64,000 nt of DNA, taken from Cunninghamella blakesleeana. Taxonomy: Eukaryota > Mucoromycota > Mucoromycetes > Mucorales > Cunninghamellaceae. This document shows positions 61,001 to 64,000 of the stretch, piece by piece. Numbering within the stretch: position 1 is the stretch's first letter; each line of letters opens with the position of its first letter. The position numbers and the translations under genes are program-made. The stretch lies in assembly GCA_017871115.1 (NCBI GenBank), contig JAFCIZ010000001.1:4259501-4323500 (forward strand). The letters run 5' to 3'. Below the pieces are notes generated by a model. The model saw only the letters and a list, made by a program, of their open reading frames with translations, was not told the origin of the DNA and searched no databases.

Positions 61001-61102
61001 GCTCGTTGGATCACCTATTTAGCAGATTATGAATTTGAAGTAATATACAGAAGTGGTAAAAAACAACAATCGGCTGATTTTCTCTCAAGACTTGGTTATT
61101 AA
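57995..61102 (+). CDS. pol: Gypsy pol: protease, reverse transcriptase, RNase H
   Basis: Open from the frameshift site; first ATG-independent codons follow the gag stop, so it is likely made as a Gag-Pol fusion. Protease: VLIDSGAAKSCM near 58778 (Asp-Ser-Gly) and HIVLGNNWL. A long acidic, disordered linker follows. RT: VVDYRKLNAQTKVDAYPLPR, FSALDLRSGFHQV, LPMGLVNSPATFQ and the active site AYIDDL near 60298. RNase H: VCDASTDGLGTILSQ, TKLECLALIWSL and LSDHSPLKWL, ending with SADFLSRLGY. It lacks the integrase that usually follows in frame; a TAA stops it at 61100-61102. Confidence 0.9.
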   Translation, partial: LDRAIVNNGQLAVPDNKSINKNKQQNINNQQNINNQHHMNTQQKINNTQKNQQNTSNMDNHQNMNVLLNNEEIEHEYNYGPYINNHDLYAARIEKPPVVKHHETAAKTKKVTEKLRSAKRIRTDGEITDKDLEREEMMDDIDIVTLDTTTIPSNQNKIPENNDKPKRKRSPPATIDIEYDIIKDVFRQKANIEVGDLIKSSHHLRRQLLTACKPKRKSVKNKLDQQITESSHLNTLDNEDVITTAAYTNLIIENKKVKVLIDSGAAKSCMSKAMMKLLGLEIDAPSTNIFVLGNGTKQPTLGIVHDVNIQVTPDINIPVNMEVLPRCPAHIVLGNNWLSHVQALLNFKTSTLKVTYKHKIAELPIIFLKSTDRPLISIKSINGNYQQDNKIAINEKETLDESDTDITDLETDEEEWEHDEHSDEDEDDYYNITTIENNLKIQQDDDTTTITTGKDGLTVPPYSICQIQIDSNKDIHTTTSNILNESKIKNNYDHTTINLINKSDNNMDLPPNQIISEFFNLDENGNNEGIEGYNLVDQLSPYKTYIEFNNIETDIKEDTLDESFKNKLQLGNIPIEYKIKFWKLIQHYQDVFDWNNDKMGHTTLLEHEIILKQDAMPIRHRPYRMSPMEQEYLKTELDRLCEFGIIKPANTPYTAPIILVKKKNGDYRMVVDYRKLNAQTKVDAYPLPRIDDLIDEIGVSRIFSALDLRSGFHQVPMKENSKELTGFVTKFGTYQYEMLPMGLVNSPATFQRLIDICFKTMINKCLVAYIDDLNVHSNNLDQHLLDLEELFKCARLGGLLFNIEKCVFFKDELKFLGYIITKDGIKTDPTKIEKVKNYPIPTTVKQIRGFIGLASYYRRFIQNFAAIARPLHNVTKTKKKTPWTAETTKSFELLKQKLTEAPILKRADYNKPFIIVCDASTDGLGTILSQLDEEGLEHPVIYASRGLKESEANYSATKLECLALIWSLQIFRPYLLGKKFTVLSDHSPLKWLIKSPKPTGMVARWITYLADYEFEVIYRSGKKQQSADFLSRLGY

Positions 61103-61702
61103 AATATATATATACAAAAAAAAAATTATATTTAATACAACAAGCGTCCAAGATGATTGAAGACGTTAAAAGCTAATCCAACAAATTAATATCAAGATTT
61201 TTATTTTTATTATCACAATAGTTTATTTTATACAACAAGCGTCCAAAGACGATTGAAGACGTTAAAAGCTAATCTATTAACATAACATTATATTATTAAC
61301 AATTATTTTACATTTATTTTTATTAGTTTTACAACAATTTTATACAACAATATTATTCAAACAGTTTCTACAATAACACAACAATTATTTTTAATCAATA
61401 ATCTATATACAATCAAAAAAAAAAAAATTATATAAATATATAACACACAACTTATAAATTATTTACAACAAACGCCCAAAGACGATTGAAGACGTAAAAA
61501 GCTATACTCACACTTCACAATCAACATATATATATTAACTTATCACTAAATAACAACTTTTACCTATCTTAATTCAACAAATCAACAAAGAATTTTTATC
61601 AATCAAAAAAAAAATTAAGCTAGTAACACAAAAAAAAAAAAAAAACAATAGTAAACAATAGCATTAACACGCTTATCAAAAAGAAAAATTTAATTACTTA
61701 AT
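61103..61702 (+). other. Non-coding spacer inside pol with three hairpin repeats
   Basis: 600 bases without a sustained ORF between RNase H and integrase. Holds three copies of a roughly 42-base repeat (61136-61178, 61231-61274, 61464-61504) of the form ACAACAAGCGTCCAAAGACG, then ATTGAAGACGTTAAAAGCT. Copy 2 can fold as CGTC-CAAA-GACG. Unusual: gypsy pol normally runs on into integrase. It could hold a promoter, splice site or ribosome entry signal for the integrase ORF. Confidence 0.75.
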
Positions 61703-63022
61703 ATGGATCAACAATTAATGGATAATATAAAGCAATATTTAGTCACTTTAAAACTACCAAACAACATTACACCAAAAGAAAAAAGATATATACAAAGAAA
61801 TTCACATAATTTTGTGGTACGATCAAACCAATTATACAAATATAATATAGAACATCAAACATTAAGAAAAGTCCTAAATAAAACACAAGCTATGGAAGTT
61901 TTATTTATGTGTCACCAACATCCTTTAGGAGGTCATCTCGGTTATCATAATACTCTATACAAGGTATCAACTAGATATTATTGGAATGCTATGGCCAAAG
62001 ATATACAAGACTATGTTAAAAAATGTAGAAGATGTCAAACTACTGGACCTAAAAAATTAAATGAATTTTTATATCCTGTTCCTGTAAAATCAAAACCTTT
62101 TGAACAATGGGGAATTGATGTCAAGCATGTTCCAACATCTAAAAGTGGATATCGTTACGTTATAGCTGCTATTGACTATCTTACTAAATGGGTGGAAGCA
62201 CGAGCTCTTAAATATCAATCAACTTCGGAAATTGCTTTATTTATATATGAAGAAATTATATGTAGACATGGCACGCCTCATCTTATTATATCGGATAATG
62301 GCACTCCTTTTGTTAGTGACTTAATCAATAAAGTTTGTAGACAATATAATATTCATCATAATACTATTACTGTTGGAAACTCTCAAGCTAATGGATTAAT
62401 AGAAAGATTTAATTCAACACTTGGATCAATTATCAAAAAAATTACAACAACAGAAAAAGGATTATGGGATCAATACTTACCATCGGTATTATTTGCCTAT
62501 CGCACAATAAAACAAAATTCAACAAAACAATCGCCATTTTATTTAACATATGGTTATATTCCAAAAACACCTTTTGATCATATAGACACGATAGTAGATT
62601 TTAATTCTTATAATTTTGAAAGCCAAATGATGCTCAGAACAAAAAAAGAAATCGTTGCACTAAATTTAATAAGACAACAAGCAGCAGAAAAAATTAAAAA
62701 ATCACAAGAAAATCAGAAAAAGGCAATCGATAAGAAGGTAAATAATCGGGATCGTGAATGGAAACCTGCTTTCAGAATTGGTGAAATAGTTACTTTATAC
62801 ACTGGGATTCAATCAAACTCATGGTCTGGAAAGATATCGGATATGTGGCAAGGAAAATATACTATACACCAATCTCTCGGAAGAGGAACCTATCTTATAA
62901 AATCACTAGAAACAAATAACACAAGATTAAAACGTGTACATGGGAACCGACTCAAATTATTACAAATGCCTGATGTGTACTGGAATACACACATATGTAA
63001 AACATATGGAATAGATTTATAA
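61703..63022 (+). CDS. int: Gypsy integrase, encoded as a separate ORF
   Basis: 439 residues from ATG at 61703. HHCC zinc domain (HQHPLGGHLGYH ... CRRCQ), then the catalytic core: first Asp in WGIDVKHV, second in IISDNGTPF, Glu in ANGLIERFNSTLG. The C-terminal domain has an SH3-like/GPY-type segment (MWQGKYTIHQSLGRGTYLI). It carries out cDNA strand transfer. Its own ATG and N-terminal extension (MDQQLMDNIKQYLVTLKLP) differ from the usual in-frame continuation after RNase H. All catalytic residues are present. Expression route is unclear. Confidence 0.92.
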   Translation: MDQQLMDNIKQYLVTLKLPNNITPKEKRYIQRNSHNFVVRSNQLYKYNIEHQTLRKVLNKTQAMEVLFMCHQHPLGGHLGYHNTLYKVSTRYYWNAMAKDIQDYVKKCRRCQTTGPKKLNEFLYPVPVKSKPFEQWGIDVKHVPTSKSGYRYVIAAIDYLTKWVEARALKYQSTSEIALFIYEEIICRHGTPHLIISDNGTPFVSDLINKVCRQYNIHHNTITVGNSQANGLIERFNSTLGSIIKKITTTEKGLWDQYLPSVLFAYRTIKQNSTKQSPFYLTYGYIPKTPFDHIDTIVDFNSYNFESQMMLRTKKEIVALNLIRQQAAEKIKKSQENQKKAIDKKVNNRDREWKPAFRIGEIVTLYTGIQSNSWSGKISDMWQGKYTIHQSLGRGTYLIKSLETNNTRLKRVHGNRLKLLQMPDVYWNTHICKTYGIDL

Positions 63023-63204
63023 AAAAAAAAAATTCTTTTTATATAGATGAATATATAAACAAAACAAAACAATAACACAAAAAGATATAAAAAGTAATAA
63101 TTATTAAATTATTGTCAAAAAAAAAAAAATTATAAAAAAAAAAAAAAAAAATTATTATATTATTATTTTTCTTTCTTTCTTCAATTTTTTTTTTTATCAA
63201 GTAA
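63023..63204. other. Spacer between integrase and the extra ORF
   Basis: About 180 bases, A and T runs only; no repeat or ORF of note. Confidence 0.4.
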
Positions 63205-63711
63205 ATGGATATACCTATCAATCTCAATCGCCCTCCTGTGGACCAAGACCCTATATATGAAGAAGTTTTGGCTGCTTTCAAGGATGATCTTTCAGAAGCA
63301 GAACTTTTGAAGCTATTTATAAAATACTCTTACCATATGTATGTTGATGACTATGCTACTATACAAAAGGTTAAACAAAATATGCAAGATACATATGCAT
63401 CTCATTTGCTTCCTAATATTATGAAATACCTACACACTGCTCTTTCGAAACCAAATAATGCTAATAGTCTCTCATCTTATCGTAGAGAAAGGATGGTGTT
63501 GCTTAATGAACTTTTTACACCTTTGGCCAAACCAAGATTTAATCAAATCTTTTTTAAAAAGATACGCCGTGAAGATCCATGGGGAAAAGATTCCATTCTT
63601 GATGGTGAAGAATTAACTTTTGTAGGTGTTGCTCAGGTTAATAACGATGGAGGTCCATCTTCTCCTGGTGGTGAGGGTGTCGTCCAAGCGGATGATGTTG
63701 GCGGTGATTAA
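63205..63711 (+). CDS. Unrecognised extra ORF at the 3' end of the gypsy element
   Basis: 168 residues, ATG at 63205, in the position of an env or accessory gene. Predicted to be soluble and mostly helical: DPIYEEVLAAFKDDLSEAELLKLFIKYS, DDYATIQKVKQNMQDTY, NIMKYLHTALSK, RRERMVLLNELFTPLAKPR, then an acidic/Gly tail. No signal peptide or transmembrane helix, so it is not an envelope protein. Its last 11 codons lie within the 3' LTR (from 63678), and the polypurine tract is coding. Codon use and AT content are like the rest of the element. Function unknown. Confidence 0.75.
   Translation: MDIPINLNRPPVDQDPIYEEVLAAFKDDLSEAELLKLFIKYSYHMYVDDYATIQKVKQNMQDTYASHLLPNIMKYLHTALSKPNNANSLSSYRRERMVLLNELFTPLAKPRFNQIFFKKIRREDPWGKDSILDGEELTFVGVAQVNNDGGPSSPGGEGVVQADDVGGD
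63667..63677 (+). promoter_or_regulatory. Polypurine-like tract before the 3' LTR
   Basis: GGTGGTGAGGG immediately precedes the TG start of the 3' LTR, the position of the plus-strand primer. It is not a pure purine run (two T), so confidence is moderate. Confidence 0.5.
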
Positions 63712-64000
63712 ATTATTTTTTTTTTCACAACCAAAGTTCTACAACCAAAGTTCTACAACCAAAGTTCTACAACCTAATTCCTACAACCAAATTCCTACAA
63801 CTTAATTCCTACAACCAAAGTTCTACAACCAAATTCCTACAACCTTTTTCCTCTTTCTCTCCCTAAAAAATTTATTTTTTGTTTTAATATAAATAGGAAA
63901 GAATATTTCTCTTTCTCTTTTGTTTTTTTTCTTTGTCAAATATAAACATAATATTTTTAAATAATACTTTATATAATAAATATTTTATTTGTCCAAACCA
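63678..64000 (+). repeat. Gypsy 3' LTR (right part outside the window)
   Basis: TGTCGTCC start; U3 repeat with eight units (63726-63844); TATAAATAG at 63888-63896; then the uninterrupted AAAT site at 63959-63962 where the 5' copy holds DIRS copy 2. The window ends in R/U5. Confidence 0.9.

Larger units (their letters stand above)
51501..64000 (+). mobile_element. Ty3/gypsy-type LTR retrotransposon (3' end outside the window)
   Basis: LTR starts with TGTCGTCC at 51501 and again at 63678. The element has gag, pol (protease-RT-RNase H), a separate integrase ORF and an extra 3' ORF. The 5' LTR is split by DIRS copy 2 (51805-56244). The two LTRs match base for base over the comparable 300 bases, apart from a T-run length and one tandem repeat unit, so insertion is recent. 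All ORFs are intact; the copy could be active except for the split 5' LTR, whose promoter part is now 4.4 kb from the rest of the transcript. Confidence 0.9.

Noticed and set aside
61136..61504. CRISPR-like array in the gypsy spacer
   Set aside because: Only three imperfect repeats with unequal spacing in a eukaryotic retrotransposon.

Overview
The window is nuclear DNA of an AT-rich fungus. Genes have many short GT..AG introns, untranslated regions and introns are very A/T-rich, and proteins carry long Ser/Thr/Asn/Gln tracts. The gene set (Spg1/Tem1 GTPase, Bck1-type MAPKKK, Vtc polyphosphate proteins, Coq11, Ubp2) is fungal. An early-diverging, mitochondriate lineage such as Mucoromycota is my inference; no marker gene proves it.

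Positions 1-43,722 are host DNA with twelve gene models plus one gene cut by the left edge. In order: ubiquitin hydrolase Ubp2 (partial), Coq11-like NAD(P)-binding protein, a low-complexity orphan, the Spg1/Tem1 GTPase, a secreted double-psi beta-barrel protein (-), a multi-pass membrane protein, a SAM + RA-like + kinase MAPKKK of the Bck1/Mkh1 type, an Rex-family RNA exonuclease (-), a TAPT1/Emp65 membrane protein, a MIT-domain protein (-), a large disordered orphan, a tandem trio of SPX-VTC-DUF202 genes, and an ITFG1-like FG-GAP type I membrane protein. In the VTC trio only the third member keeps the polyphosphate polymerase motifs; the two upstream paralogues are degenerate in that domain. 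Reading frames across all spliced exons were checked by phase and close without stops.

Positions 43,723-64,000 are gene-poor and made of nested retrotransposons. Old LTR pieces (about 45.6-46.6 kb and 51.05-51.5 kb) hold one copy of a DIRS-type tyrosine-recombinase retrotransposon (46,597-51,047, minus). A Ty3/gypsy-type element starts at 51,501 and runs past the right edge. Its 5' LTR is split by a second, nearly identical DIRS copy (51,805-56,244, plus). The DIRS copies show inverted terminal repeats, an internal complementary region, a gag-like ORF1, RT/RNase H ORF2 and tyrosine recombinase ORF3. Both insertions can be explained by crossover at a shared AAAT core.

The most interesting signals are in the mobile elements. 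Both unrelated elements carry the same -1 frameshift heptamer, A AAA AAC, in the correct phase just before the stop of their first ORF. The gypsy element has a split pol, with integrase in its own ORF after a 600-base non-coding spacer holding three copies of a hairpin-forming repeat. It also has an unrecognised extra ORF whose end lies inside the 3' LTR. The terminal repeats of each DIRS copy share copy-specific changes, which suggests that one end templates the other during replication.
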